A DNA stretch of 34,217 bases, from IMG/VR virus record IMGVR_UViG_3300043409_001579, positions 1 through 34,217 of that record, one strand, 5' to 3'. The notes beneath the pieces were generated by a model that was not told the DNA's origin, made no database searches, and worked only from the letters and a program-made list of their open reading frames with translations. Position 1 is the first letter of the stretch, and every line of letters begins with the position of its first letter. This DNA comes from a virus. A program made the translations under genes and the position numbers. This document shows, in pieces, positions 17,245 to 25,394 of the stretch.

Positions 17245-19836
17245 CTATTTCTTTTTAGCTGGTTTCATTTTTGCCACTTTAATGGCAGTGTCAGCTTTTA
17301 GTTTATCTGACTTTTCTTGAGCTTTCATTTTCTCTCTTTCCAACTTTGTGTGTTGAGTGGCAATCTTTTCTTGAGAAATGTTTTGAACCCTAATAGCTTC
17401 TATCTTCTTATTCTCTATATCTTGCTTAGCTTTAAGTTCTTTTTCTTTTTGACTCATTTCTTTAGAATGTTTGTCTTTATCATTATAAAGTTTTTGTTGT
17501 TCATTAAAATGCTTGGATTCTATAGACTGGCGCTCTAATGCTTGTGCTCCAATTTCTAATGCATCTGGAATTCCATCTACATCAGCATCCACTTCTGTAG
17601 CTTGAAAATAATTAGCTATTTCTTGAACTTCTATTTTAGTTCTATTATTAGAATCAGCGATGTATTGTTTTAAATCTCTTTCTTTTTGAGCTTCTCCTAA
17701 TTGTTCATCATGAATTTGTTTAGCTTGAGCTAAATTTTGTTCATTCATTTTTCCTTGCTGTTCAGACTTTTTATTCTCTCTTTCATAGAAAGCTTCTTCT
17801 GATTTTCTAAGTGTAGCTATGATGTCTTTAGGAGAGTCATTTAATATTGTATCAATAATAGTGGATAAATCTGCTTTGTTTTGTTTCATTGCTTCTCCAG
17901 CAAGTGCTTCTAATTTAGATAGAATAGTCTTGTCTTTAGAACTGTTTGTTAAGAATACAGAAAATTCAGAGTTTTCAAATTCAAATTCTTCTAATTGTAA
18001 CAATTCAATTCCCATGTCATCAGCAACATATTGTTGAACCATTCCGTCTTTGTAAGCAATTTTTGCCACTTCTATTAAAGCTGTGTATACGCGTCTAATA
18101 ACTTCTGAATGTGCTGAAAACAAATACTCTGTAATTAAACTAGATTGATTAACAGCGCGTTCTGTATTCCCTACAAGTTCATTGTTACTAATTGCTCCTA
18201 AACGTTGCGGTGTAATACCAGATACAGTGTATATTTGTTGCTCTATGTATTGTAAATAGTTGATATACTGTTGAATAGAATTAGCAAGACTTAAATCAAT
18301 AGCATTAAATTGATTAAAGTTTGATGTCTTTCCAGTGGTTGCCCCTTTATTGCTCTCTTCATGAGAGTTTATAAAAGCTATTTTAGTTTCTTTTAAATAA
18401 TACATCCATTGGTCAATATCAATTCCCTCACTTCTAGGAACTTGAGCAAGGTCCATTAAAAATACTTTCCCTTGGTCTGAAGCAAATGCTAATTCAAGTC
18501 TGAATGCAATGATGTCATATAAATATTGATATGGTTTTAGCCTGTCTATTAATGACACACTCTTAGAATTAGTTGCTTCATATATATATCCTGTATATCC
18601 TAGCTTACAGAAATAAGGATTGTCCATTCTACGTCTCTGGTTTTCTTTAGCTTTAATGTCTAAATATAAATCAGTTCCAATTTTAACTCCTTCCCAAGCT
18701 TCATTAATCCAATCCCATTCTAATTCCGCATCAGGATACATCTCCTGAAATAATTTAAAAGAACTAGCAAATGTATCATCAACTATGTCTTCAATTGGCT
18801 GACCTTCTTCATTTGTGTATGATAGATAGCCAATTTTTTTCATTGATATCCATTCAACTCTTGCCACTCTAACTGCGTAATTGTCTGTATTGTTTGTTGC
18901 ATTTACATTAGAAGGAGTTATTCCTGCCATTACATTCTGGCCTCCAACAATTGTTAATGCAGGTTCAAATCCTCCCGCAGTGTTAAAAGATCCAAATGAA
19001 CCTCTTGACATTTCTATTAGTTTATCTCTAGAAGCGTTGTCTAATTGATCACCATATTCATCTATAATTGATGGAACTGTTAACATGCGCTCTTCAACTA
19101 CAGCAATAGCATCATCATAAAACACACAATCATCATCTAATATCACAGTGATGTTTAATGTATTACACTTTCTTAATGCTGGTTCACCATTTAATATTCC
19201 AGTCCAATAGATTTCTTCTCCTGCAATTAGGGCGTCTTTAAATCCTTGATTAAATATCCATTTTGTATTAAGTTTCTTTTTTAGAATTTTTAACAGTCTA
19301 TTTGCTTTAGATTCTATTAAATCTGATGGGGAGTATTTCTCAGCTTTAATAACTTGCTCAGGTGTTGGAGGAGGATTATTAGGATCAACTGTAGAAGGGT
19401 CAATTTCTCCTTGTAATTGTTGTTGTAATATTTGTAATATTTTTGACTTAAGTCCTTCTTGTTTTCTGTTAATATCATCTGGAGCTTCTGATAGCACCAT
19501 TGAATTATCAGGTTTGGCTGACTCTTCTCCTATTAATAATCTAATAGGTTCTGATATCTTATCATAATGCATAAACTTATCTGCCCATGTATTTCCTGTG
19601 TAGCCCAATGGATTGCAAATAGCTTCTACATCATTTTTGTTTATAATGCCATTGTATAAATCATAATTAGTCATCTTTTTTGATCTATCACTTCTTAAAT
19701 TAGATCCATTTGTGTATCTAAAATTTAAATAATAATCAACAGAAGATTCTTTCCATGATTTAGTTCTTTGTCCTGTAGTTACTTTTTGCATTGGCAAGGA
19801 ACTAGAACTTGCGTTGTCTATAATTGAGTTTGACAT
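17245..19836 (-). CDS. Portal protein, 863 aa
   Basis: Size, place between large terminase and capsid genes, and sequence character identify the portal, the dodecameric ring through which DNA enters the head. The N-terminal part has TNYDLYNGIINKNDVEAICN and ISEPIRLLIGEESAKPDN (about residues 55-105), a pattern common in portals of Bacteroidota podovirus-type phages. Helical stretches and a Trp-rich segment (DAELEWDWINEAWEGVK) follow. The C-terminal 170 residues are Lys/Glu/Gln-rich and probably coiled coil, extending the length beyond most portals. Its start overlaps the terminase stop by one base (TAATG), implying coupled translation. Confidence 0.88.
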   Translation of the reverse strand: MSNSIIDNASSSSLPMQKVTTGQRTKSWKESSVDYYLNFRYTNGSNLRSDRSKKMTNYDLYNGIINKNDVEAICNPLGYTGNTWADKFMHYDKISEPIRLLIGEESAKPDNSMVLSEAPDDINRKQEGLKSKILQILQQQLQGEIDPSTVDPNNPPPTPEQVIKAEKYSPSDLIESKANRLLKILKKKLNTKWIFNQGFKDALIAGEEIYWTGILNGEPALRKCNTLNITVILDDDCVFYDDAIAVVEERMLTVPSIIDEYGDQLDNASRDKLIEMSRGSFGSFNTAGGFEPALTIVGGQNVMAGITPSNVNATNNTDNYAVRVARVEWISMKKIGYLSYTNEEGQPIEDIVDDTFASSFKLFQEMYPDAELEWDWINEAWEGVKIGTDLYLDIKAKENQRRRMDNPYFCKLGYTGYIYEATNSKSVSLIDRLKPYQYLYDIIAFRLELAFASDQGKVFLMDLAQVPRSEGIDIDQWMYYLKETKIAFINSHEESNKGATTGKTSNFNQFNAIDLSLANSIQQYINYLQYIEQQIYTVSGITPQRLGAISNNELVGNTERAVNQSSLITEYLFSAHSEVIRRVYTALIEVAKIAYKDGMVQQYVADDMGIELLQLEEFEFENSEFSVFLTNSSKDKTILSKLEALAGEAMKQNKADLSTIIDTILNDSPKDIIATLRKSEEAFYERENKKSEQQGKMNEQNLAQAKQIHDEQLGEAQKERDLKQYIADSNNRTKIEVQEIANYFQATEVDADVDGIPDALEIGAQALERQSIESKHFNEQQKLYNDKDKHSKEMSQKEKELKAKQDIENKKIEAIRVQNISQEKIATQHTKLEREKMKAQEKSDKLKADTAIKVAKMKPAKKK

Positions 19837-21920
19837 TATCTTGGTTTAAATGTAAATTTATTTTTTGAATCAAAGTCTTTCTTCTCCCATAATTTCTTTA
19901 GAAATGGATCATTACTAAATGACCTTGAACTATTAGACATAATTCCTACATGTATTCTATGTAAGTCTTTAGTCTGTAGTATGCATAACATAAACGCAAT
20001 AACTCTATCAAAGTTGCCTTCTATGTCATATGCTATTAATTCTTTTAATAGTGCTATTGATTTAATTGTATGTAAATTAAGAATCTTATTTCCATCTACA
20101 TCTTCTCTTTCTGTATACAGCCAATCTTTTAAATATAGCTCACATGTATCTTTAATTCCAGAACTTCCATTATTTCCTCTTGACATATGTATTCCATATC
20201 CGCGCTGCACCTTTGAGTCTTTAACTATGTCTCTTATAATCTGTGGTTGTTCATATAAATAATGTAAAGAGTGCTTTTGTTCAAAGTATCCCTTAAACCC
20301 TTTTAACATATTTTCGTATAACACTTTGGCATTATAATACATACAAAGCTTTCTGCAGTTTTCATAAAAGTCATCTGCAAACTTTGGTCTTCCTGTGCAT
20401 TCTGCCACTATAATATCATGTGACTTTCCTGCTGAATAGAATCTTTTGTATACAAAAAAAGAACCAAGAGAATTGGTACCTGATTTATCCATGTCATAAG
20501 GATCACATCCTGCTACATATAATGCATACGGTATTTCACCGTTAATATATTCTGGTCTTTCAAATATTGCTATACATCCAGATGCATCTAAATATTGATT
20601 AGATTCTTTGTTAGAGTTTAATGGAAATTCTGTAATGTAATTCACCTCATCTGATGGTTCAAATTCAATTTTACCACTTTTTAAAATCAACATTCCTGTT
20701 TCCACTTGATTTCTAATTGAAGGAGTGGTCTCAAGAGTTCCTAGCCAATCTAGCATTTCTGGAGAGGAGAATATTGCTCCCTTATCTCTTAAGAATGCTT
20801 CTTTATATGATAGAGGGAATTGTGTTAATATAGAATGCAAAGCTTTAGGATCTAGTCCAGACTTAGCACGGCTTCTTAAATATTCTAAATCATCTATTGC
20901 TGCCTCTTCATTTGAATTGCCATCATCATCAACCATTGGTTGTTTATACCATTTTGATTCTGGATTTAAACATAATCCCCAACGTCCTCTGCTAGCAGAA
21001 GAAAAGAATCCTGTAAATTTAGACTGGTCTTCTGGGTCTGGAAATTCTAGCATGTTATATTTGCCTGGATTCATAAACATCTCATAGAAATATTTAGAGC
21101 CTGAATCCATATTACCTGATGAACCAAACAAGAGGGCAACACCTGTGTAGATGCTACCGTCTTTGATTAGTGGTTCCGTATATCCGTATGTATCTGTTAT
21201 ATTTGGAAATACACCTGCTTCATCTAGAATTAGCCAATTGGCTGAAAGTCCGACAGCTGATGTAGGATTGTCTTTAAATGATATACATTTAACATTACTC
21301 TTATATCCTTTCCAAACTTTAATACCACCTAAATCCACTTGATATCTAGCAACAATGTTATCCTTCAAATCTGGATTACGTTGCTTTCTAAATTCTGTAT
21401 GCGCGTTTAAATGATTTAAATTGTCTATCACCATGTTCATAGTGTTCTGACTAAATGCTGATAGGAATGCTCCTATTAATGTTTTACTATCTGGATAGAA
21501 TGTAAACTCATGCGATCCAATTGCTCCTGCTTTATAACTCCATCCTTGACGTCTACCTTTAACAGCAATTAAGCTCTTTTGATTATGTCTGCAATAATCA
21601 ATCATCCAAAAATATTCATAATCTAAATCTACAAACTTAGGAAATATCTTACTCTTTCTCAATGTCTCTTCATTGTATCCAAGAATTGGACAGAAGTTTA
21701 AATAGAAAAAATGAATTCCTGTAATTTTAATGCCATCTGAATTCTCAAATCCATTAAGACACTTTTCTCTTACATCTTCCCAAAATAATTTGTATTCTTC
21801 TGTTTCCCTAGGGAATAATGTATATGCATCATTATTGTTAAAGAACTCTGCTAAATAAGAGAACTCTTTAGAACTTGTAAATGCATCTACGTGTGGTATA
21901 AATTTATTGTTTATTTTCAT
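19836..21920 (-). CDS. terL: Terminase large subunit
   Basis: The 694-aa packaging motor has an ATPase domain with a Walker A-like KGRRQGWSYK (residues 121-130) and Walker B WLILDEAGVF (about 231-240). A C-terminal RNase H-like nuclease domain follows, with YVAGCDPYDMDKSGTNS near 470 and YENMLKGFKGYFEQ near 535. The protein translocates DNA into the head through the portal and cuts concatemers. Length fits crAss-like and related large terminases. Start and stop each overlap a neighbouring gene by one base. Confidence 0.95.
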   Translation of the reverse strand: MKINNKFIPHVDAFTSSKEFSYLAEFFNNNDAYTLFPRETEEYKLFWEDVREKCLNGFENSDGIKITGIHFFYLNFCPILGYNEETLRKSKIFPKFVDLDYEYFWMIDYCRHNQKSLIAVKGRRQGWSYKAGAIGSHEFTFYPDSKTLIGAFLSAFSQNTMNMVIDNLNHLNAHTEFRKQRNPDLKDNIVARYQVDLGGIKVWKGYKSNVKCISFKDNPTSAVGLSANWLILDEAGVFPNITDTYGYTEPLIKDGSIYTGVALLFGSSGNMDSGSKYFYEMFMNPGKYNMLEFPDPEDQSKFTGFFSSASRGRWGLCLNPESKWYKQPMVDDDGNSNEEAAIDDLEYLRSRAKSGLDPKALHSILTQFPLSYKEAFLRDKGAIFSSPEMLDWLGTLETTPSIRNQVETGMLILKSGKIEFEPSDEVNYITEFPLNSNKESNQYLDASGCIAIFERPEYINGEIPYALYVAGCDPYDMDKSGTNSLGSFFVYKRFYSAGKSHDIIVAECTGRPKFADDFYENCRKLCMYYNAKVLYENMLKGFKGYFEQKHSLHYLYEQPQIIRDIVKDSKVQRGYGIHMSRGNNGSSGIKDTCELYLKDWLYTEREDVDGNKILNLHTIKSIALLKELIAYDIEGNFDRVIAFMLCILQTKDLHRIHVGIMSNSSRSFSNDPFLKKLWEKKDFDSKNKFTFKPR

Positions 21921-22243
21921 TATTCAAATTGTCCTAAATCTGCTGAGCCCCTCACCTTGCTATTAACTCCTTCATCACTTGCCACTTTCTTTTCTAATAC
22001 AGAAAGAGTTTCTATATTCTTTCCAAGTTTCTCTCCACATTTTAATATAGAGTCCATCACTTTCATAGTTTTGTCTACATCTTCTGTGACATCAAAATCT
22101 TTAATAGAATCAAAAAACTCTTTCATCTTATATAGAGCTCCTCTGTATGATGTAAGCAATTCTTCAGAGAGTGTTTTATTCTCTTCTTTTTGCTTGTTAA
22201 GTTTTTTTGATTCTATTGTAATCCCCTTCTTTTCTTTTGTCAT
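21920..22243 (-). CDS. Small coiled-coil protein, small terminase candidate, 107 aa
   Basis: The protein is highly charged and helical: a Lys/Glu-rich start (MTKEKKGITIESKKLNKQKE), then helices LLTSYRGALYKMKEFFDSIK and VDKTMKVMDSILKCGEKLGK, and a short polar tail. Overlap of its stop with the terminase start (TAATG) and its size are compatible with a small terminase subunit that recognises DNA and stimulates the motor. No clear helix-turn-helix is visible. The alternative is an unrelated accessory protein. Confidence 0.72.
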   Translation of the reverse strand: MTKEKKGITIESKKLNKQKEENKTLSEELLTSYRGALYKMKEFFDSIKDFDVTEDVDKTMKVMDSILKCGEKLGKNIETLSVLEKKVASDEGVNSKVRGSADLGQFE

Positions 22244-22256
22244 TCCTTCTTTAATT

Positions 22257-22496
22257 CTATTTTCCTAATATAATCTTAGCTTCATTCTCACCAAACACTT
22301 GTATTGTTGGTTCAAGTTTCTTAAGTCTTAAGTCTATTGTCTCTGCCCATTTAGCTTGTCCCTGTATCACTTCTTTTAATTCATCTATTACAGCATAGGC
22401 TGTTTTTAATCTAGCTTCCATTTCTACAAAAGCTCCTGCAATGTTAAAGCCTTTTTCTGTGCAGTGTCTTGTGAATATATCATTTCCTTCTTTCAT
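22257..22496 (-). CDS. Small helical phage protein, 79 aa
   Basis: It begins MKEGNDIFTRHCTEKGFNIA and forms one long predicted amphipathic helix (MEARLKTAYAVIDELKEVIQ to LRLKKLEPTI), likely a coiled coil. The start overlaps the stop of the metallopeptidase gene by one base and it ends 13 nt before the small-terminase candidate. No catalytic motif or membrane segment is visible. Its place in the packaging cluster suggests an accessory role, which is inference. Confidence 0.68.
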   Translation of the reverse strand: MKEGNDIFTRHCTEKGFNIAGAFVEMEARLKTAYAVIDELKEVIQGQAKWAETIDLRLKKLEPTIQVFGENEAKIILGK

Positions 22497-22777
22497 TATT
22501 CTTCGCTTGTTGTTAATATCTGATGTAAAGCTTTAGCCATTCTATCTATAAACACCTCATCATTATTTAGCTTTTCATATCCTAAATTATGAAGCATGCA
22601 ATGTACCACTTCATGACAATATGTTTGTTCTTGCTGTTCTTTGTTTAGAGTCTTTTTAATTTTTATTGTATTTTTTGATTCATCATATTCTCCCCATGAA
22701 TGCTTTGAATCTATTTTTAATATTCTTTTCACCTTAATAGTTTCTCCAAATATTTTAAACTTTTTTGGCACCACCAT
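22496..22777 (-). CDS. Small HExxH metallopeptidase-like protein, 93 aa
   Basis: The chosen start is the ATG at 22777 because GGAGG (22790-22786) precedes it at 8-nt spacing. An upstream TTG at 22792 would use that GGAGG as coding sequence and is less likely. The protein has MVVPKKFKIFGETIKVKRIL, a beta segment, then the zinc motif HEVVH (residues 55-59) and a downstream NNDEVFIDRMAKAL where Glu74 could be the third ligand. This is the layout of small phage zinc peptidases related to SprT/ImmA-type folds. Target unknown. It overlaps the 94-aa gene by 23 nt. Confidence 0.75.
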   Translation of the reverse strand: MVVPKKFKIFGETIKVKRILKIDSKHSWGEYDESKNTIKIKKTLNKEQQEQTYCHEVVHCMLHNLGYEKLNNDEVFIDRMAKALHQILTTSEE

Positions 22778-23039
22778 ATTTGAATCCTCCAATTTTTACA
22801 TGCTGAGTTAATTTCTCTATTTCTTCAAACTTATGATTCACTCTAAAATATTCCTCCCCAACTTTTAATGTGCACCATTTCTTTGAAATCTTTCCAGATG
22901 GTGTTATGTATTGTTCTGCTAATATCTGCACGGTATCAAACTGCTTCTTAGATATTACGTTCCTTTTAATTATTTTTTGTATTCCAGCTTTGTCTGGCTT
23001 TGAATATACGTCTGAAAGAATTTCAAGGGTAATAACCAT
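22755..23039 (-). CDS. Small phage protein, unknown function, 94 aa
   Basis: Begins MVITLEILSDVYSKPDKAGI, continues with a helix (QKIIKRNVISKKQFDTVQIL), a short beta segment (KKWCTLKVGEEYFRVNHKFE) and a Lys/Gly-rich C-terminus (KIGGFKYGGAKKV). The C-terminal codons overlap the start region of the metallopeptidase gene and include the GGAGG used to start it. Its own start overlaps the end of the HNH gene by 17 nt. The tight overlaps support real translation. Family not recognised. Confidence 0.68.
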   Translation of the reverse strand: MVITLEILSDVYSKPDKAGIQKIIKRNVISKKQFDTVQILAEQYITPSGKISKKWCTLKVGEEYFRVNHKFEEIEKLTQHVKIGGFKYGGAKKV

Positions 23040-23469
23040 TGCTATGTTTTTTAATGTATAATATCATTTTTTCAGCTATTTCTATATCTTCTTTTATATG
23101 CCCTAATCCAAAATTACAATGATTACACAATAAGCTTCTTATTTTACCAGTTTCATGATTGTGATCTACAAATAAAGCTTTTTTAAAATTAGATTGATGA
23201 TTTCCACATATATCGCAACAACCATTTTGTTGCTCAAACATTTTATTATATTCATCTATTCCTATTCCATGATCTCTTTTTAAGCTAAAATTTTTTTGAG
23301 TTCTCTTGTTGTATTTTTTGTAAACTTCAGATGTTTTTCTCCATTCTTTTAATCTTTTATTCTTTTTTTCTTTATTGTCTTTTTGCCATTTAATAGATGC
23401 ATCATTTTTCTTTTTAGAATTTTTAATATGATACTCATGGTCGTATTTTGCTTTCTCTTTTTTTGTCAT
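23023..23469 (-). CDS. Endonuclease VII-type HNH nuclease, 148 aa
   Basis: A Lys-rich helical N-terminus (residues 1-65) precedes a recombination endonuclease VII-like domain: CCDICGN with Cys85 and Cys88, FVDHNHETGKIRSLLC at about 100-115 with the catalytic DHNH core, and a second zinc knuckle Cys115/Cys118 (LLCNHCNFGLG). T4 endonuclease VII resolves branched DNA before packaging, but small proteins of this family are also homing nucleases or packaging-associated nickases. The place near the terminase genes fits packaging, while free-standing homing cannot be excluded. It overlaps the next gene by 17 nt. Confidence 0.85.
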   Translation of the reverse strand: MTKKEKAKYDHEYHIKNSKKKNDASIKWQKDNKEKKNKRLKEWRKTSEVYKKYNKRTQKNFSLKRDHGIGIDEYNKMFEQQNGCCDICGNHQSNFKKALFVDHNHETGKIRSLLCNHCNFGLGHIKEDIEIAEKMILYIKKHSNGYYP

Positions 23470-23473
23470 GTTA

Positions 23474-23680
23474 TCACCATTTATCTATTGGGCATGAACT
23501 TGATGAACTTCTAACCTTTGCTTTTAAATAACACCCGCATAACGAGCATGTCAACTTTTCTCTTTTATCACAATTAAAGCATCTCTTCAGTCTTTCTTCA
23601 GCTATGCTCTCAATCTTTTCATCCTTAAATAGTAAGTTTTTAAATCCCTGGAATATTTTTGGTATGTCTTGTAGTTCCAT
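23474..23680 (-). CDS. Zinc-ribbon phage protein, 68 aa
   Basis: After a helical N-terminus (MELQDIPKIFQGFKNLLFKD) there are four to five spaced Cys: RCFNCDKREKLTCSLCGCYL then SSSSCPIDKW. CxxC...CxxC-G-C with a terminal SSCPxxKW is a compact zinc-binding pattern found in many phage small proteins, function not established to my knowledge. The start overlaps the end of the HU-like gene by 41 nt in another frame, and it stops 5 nt before the HNH gene. Confidence 0.75.
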   Translation of the reverse strand: MELQDIPKIFQGFKNLLFKDEKIESIAEERLKRCFNCDKREKLTCSLCGCYLKAKVRSSSSSCPIDKW

Positions 23681-23852
23681 TGAAATTCTTTTTAGTGTAA
23701 AATTTACCTAGATGTATGCAATTTATGCAAGTCTTTCCTTCTTTAATCATTTGAAGAATAAACTTAAATTCACTCCTGCACACTTCTTCTGATAGCTCTA
23801 TTGATATCTGAAGCTCTTCAGCCACTCTTTTAGTTATTCCCTCAATTTGCAC
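23640..23852 (-). CDS. Truncated HU/IHF-like DNA-binding protein, 70 aa
   Basis: The frame begins with GTG at 23852. The pattern IEGITKRVAEELQISIELSE, then CRSEFKFILQMIKEGKTCIN and HLGKFYTKKNF matches the helical body and first strands of HU/IHF proteins (usual length about 90), where 'GKFY' corresponds to the conserved 'GtF' turn. The DNA-gripping arm and last helix seem absent or reduced. HU-like proteins are known in crAss-like phages. It could aid DNA bending in packaging or transcription. Homology is by eye only. Confidence 0.6.
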   Translation of the reverse strand: MQIEGITKRVAEELQISIELSEEVCRSEFKFILQMIKEGKTCINCIHLGKFYTKKNFNGTTRHTKNIPGI

Positions 23853-24033
23853 ACTCTTCTAGCTTTAATGTTCTTATCATAATGTAATTCTCATCAGGAT
23901 GTCTTTCTATTATACAAGTGAAGTCTGAATGCTTTAAAGCATATTCTTGCATTTTCTCTCTTGTGACATCTTCCAATTCTTCTAATGATTCATCAATGTT
24001 TGGTATTAGCTTTGCATTAATCAATTTTATCAT
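23842..24033 (-). CDS. Small acidic phage protein, 63 aa
   Basis: Begins MIKLINAKLIPNIDESLEEL, acidic helical middle (EDVTREKMQEYALKHSD) and a short strand region (FTCIIERHPDENYIMIRTLK). No motif recognised. It overlaps the preceding winged-helix gene by 17 nt and the following HU-like gene by 11 nt, a chain of overlaps supporting co-translation in the late operon. Confidence 0.62.
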   Translation of the reverse strand: MIKLINAKLIPNIDESLEELEDVTREKMQEYALKHSDFTCIIERHPDENYIMIRTLKLEECAN

Positions 24034-24346
24034 CTATTTTCTTAATGGTGATATTTACTTCCCCATTGTTTATAAGCATTGTTATGTTTGGATTAATAAT
24101 TAATCCTTTGTCTTTCTCCACTAATGTTCCTTTGTCTTTTAAGCGTTTGATGTAGTTATTAAAGCTCATTGTCTTTAATGAAAGCTTTTCAACTAATTCT
24201 GCTCTTGTCTTAGTTGTTAATGATGTAATGTTATTATTTAACATTCCCACTATGATGGATATTTCATATTCACTCATATCTAGAAAGCAGTTTAATAGCT
24301 TAATAGCTGCTTTGTTGAATCCTTCCTTTGAAACTGGTATTTGCAT
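24017..24346 (-). CDS. Winged-helix-like protein heading the late operon, 109 aa
   Basis: The pattern FLDMSEYEISIIVGMLNNN, then TKTRAELVEKLSLKTMSFNN and YIKRLKDKGTLVEKDKGLII fits a winged helix-turn-helix: a dimer helix, a helix-turn-helix (residues about 43-72) and a beta wing ending in NPNITMLIN. Related small proteins are frequent in Bacteroidota phages. As the first gene after the late promoter (24380-24413) it could regulate late transcription or assist DNA packaging; neither is shown. Start ATG at 24346 with no Shine-Dalgarno. Confidence 0.68.
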   Translation of the reverse strand: MQIPVSKEGFNKAAIKLLNCFLDMSEYEISIIVGMLNNNITSLTTKTRAELVEKLSLKTMSFNNYIKRLKDKGTLVEKDKGLIINPNITMLINNGEVNITIKKIDDKID

Positions 24347-24379
24347 TGTATATAATATTATGTATTATTGACCTGTTTA

Positions 24380-24413
24380 CCAATATACATTATTATATTA
24401 TAATATGCAACTT
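24380..24413 (-). promoter_or_regulatory. Late-operon promoter
   Basis: Minus strand: ATATAAGTTGC with TTG at 24410-24408, then a 20-nt gap and TATATTGG (24387-24380), followed by TAAACA. The same boxes with the same gap and the same flanks (AATATAAGTTGC and TATATTGGTAAACA) occur at 24730-24763. It lies 34 nt upstream of the winged-helix ATG and just after the terminator of the small RNA, so it is the probable start of the late transcript. Confidence 0.75.
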
Positions 24414-24449
24414 ATATTATAACTATTTTTATTATTCTTTATTATTAGA

Positions 24450-24723
24450 ACAATAAAGAGTTTAAGCAGCACTTAGCCACTTAAACTCAATTTCTATAAA
24501 ATGAGAAGATTTAGAACTTGTTTAGTTAACGGTTCTCCTATTTGTCTTGTATTGCTATTTAGACTCTTAGGATTATTCTGTTATGTGAGTATTGCCTTTA
24601 CACCTTGATGTATCACATTTAACCTATTCTGTTCTTTCACCATTAGCTTCTAATGAGGTCCTTATAACTTTCAAGTTTCCTTGTTTTGAATTAGGGCATT
24701 AGAAAGGAATGAACTTTCTCTCT
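24450..24723 (-). ncRNA. Candidate small non-coding RNA, about 270 nt
   Basis: The 450 bases between the winged-helix gene and the 134-aa gene hold no credible gene (longest frame begun by ATG about 20 codons). They have a promoter (24730-24763) at one end and a terminator hairpin (24458-24488) at the other. Inside, TTCTAATG (24704-24697) can pair with CATTAGAA (24655-24648), enclosing CAAG-GAAA-CTTG (24683-24672), a GNRA-type tetraloop. CATTAG can alternatively pair with CTAATG at 24646-24641, so two folds compete. This suggests a stand-alone structured RNA or a leader that ends before the late promoter. Exact ends are estimates. Confidence 0.55.
24458..24488 (-). terminator. Intrinsic terminator of the small RNA
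   Basis: GAGTTTAAG (24488-24480 read on minus) pairs perfectly with CTTAAACTC (24466-24458) around a 13-nt loop, and TTTATTGTT follows in the minus transcript. It would end transcription from the promoter at 24730-24763 before the late promoter begins. Confidence 0.7.
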
Positions 24724-24729
24724 TGTTTA

Positions 24730-24763
24730 CCAATATAAGACATTGTTCTCCTAAAAGCAACTT
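24730..24763 (-). promoter_or_regulatory. Promoter of the small RNA
   Basis: Minus strand: AAGTTGC with TTG at 24760-24758, a 20-nt gap, then TATATTGG (24737-24730) followed by TAAACA. Boxes and both flanks are almost identical to the late promoter at 24380-24413, while the spacer differs, which argues for conserved promoter elements rather than recent duplication of the whole region. Confidence 0.75.
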
Positions 24764-24799
24764 ATATTGAATAAATCTTTTGTTCTATAATCTGTGAGA

Positions 24800-25183
24800 T
24801 TATAGCATCTCAGGCAAGTCTGAATCCACTGTGATTTTCTCTGCAAACTTCATTTTAATCTTTTCTTCTGTTTCTACATGTGGATAATTCTCTGAATACA
24901 ATCTAGATATTAAAGAACTTTGTTCTTCAAATGTCATTTTTTCTTTTCTCTTGATCACTTCTTCCATTATTAATGCTCTTTCGGCTGATTCAATTGATTT
25001 GCTTATCCCTTGCATGTTAAAATTAACACTTATATATAATAAAAAAATATCTTCATCTTCTAGTTCTGACAAGTTCTCACTATTTACAATCATTTTATAT
25101 GCTAAGTCATTAGCATCTTTGTCATTACCTTGTAAGAATTCATTAAACTTACTTATTTTACTTTCTTTAAATTTTGTCATCAT
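24800..25183 (-). CDS. Phage protein of unknown function, 127 aa
   Basis: The proposed start is ATG at 25183 (MMTKFKESKISKFNEFLQGN), giving a 17-nt overlap with the upstream gene; an ATG at 25204 would add seven residues and a 38-nt overlap. The protein is acidic and helical (YKMIVNSENLSELEDEDIFL, SAERALIMEEVIKRKEKMTF) with no catalytic or metal-binding motif. It is the last gene of the small-gene operon, followed by the promoter of the small RNA. Function unknown. Confidence 0.68.
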   Translation of the reverse strand: MMTKFKESKISKFNEFLQGNDKDANDLAYKMIVNSENLSELEDEDIFLLYISVNFNMQGISKSIESAERALIMEEVIKRKEKMTFEEQSSLISRLYSENYPHVETEEKIKMKFAEKITVDSDLPEML

Positions 25184-25391
25184 TGTCCCAGTTTTTGTTA
25201 TCATCTATAAATGTTTCTATTTTTTTCATTCCTGCTGCCCAATAATTGTATTGATGTGATTCATCAGAATGCATTATTGGATAGCTTAGTCTATGCACTC
25301 CTTCTTTTAAATGGATGTCTCCGTTTGTGTCTTTGAATAAGATTTCATCATCATAGAATGTCTTACTTATTGTTCTTGGTCTTTCTTTCAT
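25167..25391 (-). CDS. Small phage protein, 74 aa, unknown
   Basis: Begins MKERPRTISKTFYDDEILFK, continues with a Gly/Asp turn and a His/Tyr/Trp-rich segment (HSDESHQYNYWAAGMKKIET) and ends in an acidic tail (FIDDNKNWDNDDKI). No family recognised. Overlap with the next gene and a 3-nt gap to the previous one support translation within the small-gene operon. Confidence 0.65.
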   Translation of the reverse strand: MKERPRTISKTFYDDEILFKDTNGDIHLKEGVHRLSYPIMHSDESHQYNYWAAGMKKIETFIDDNKNWDNDDKI

Positions 25392-25394
25392 ATA

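Noticed and set aside
22778-22792. TTG start for the metallopeptidase gene
   Set aside because: It would translate the GGAGG that is correctly spaced for the ATG at 22777.
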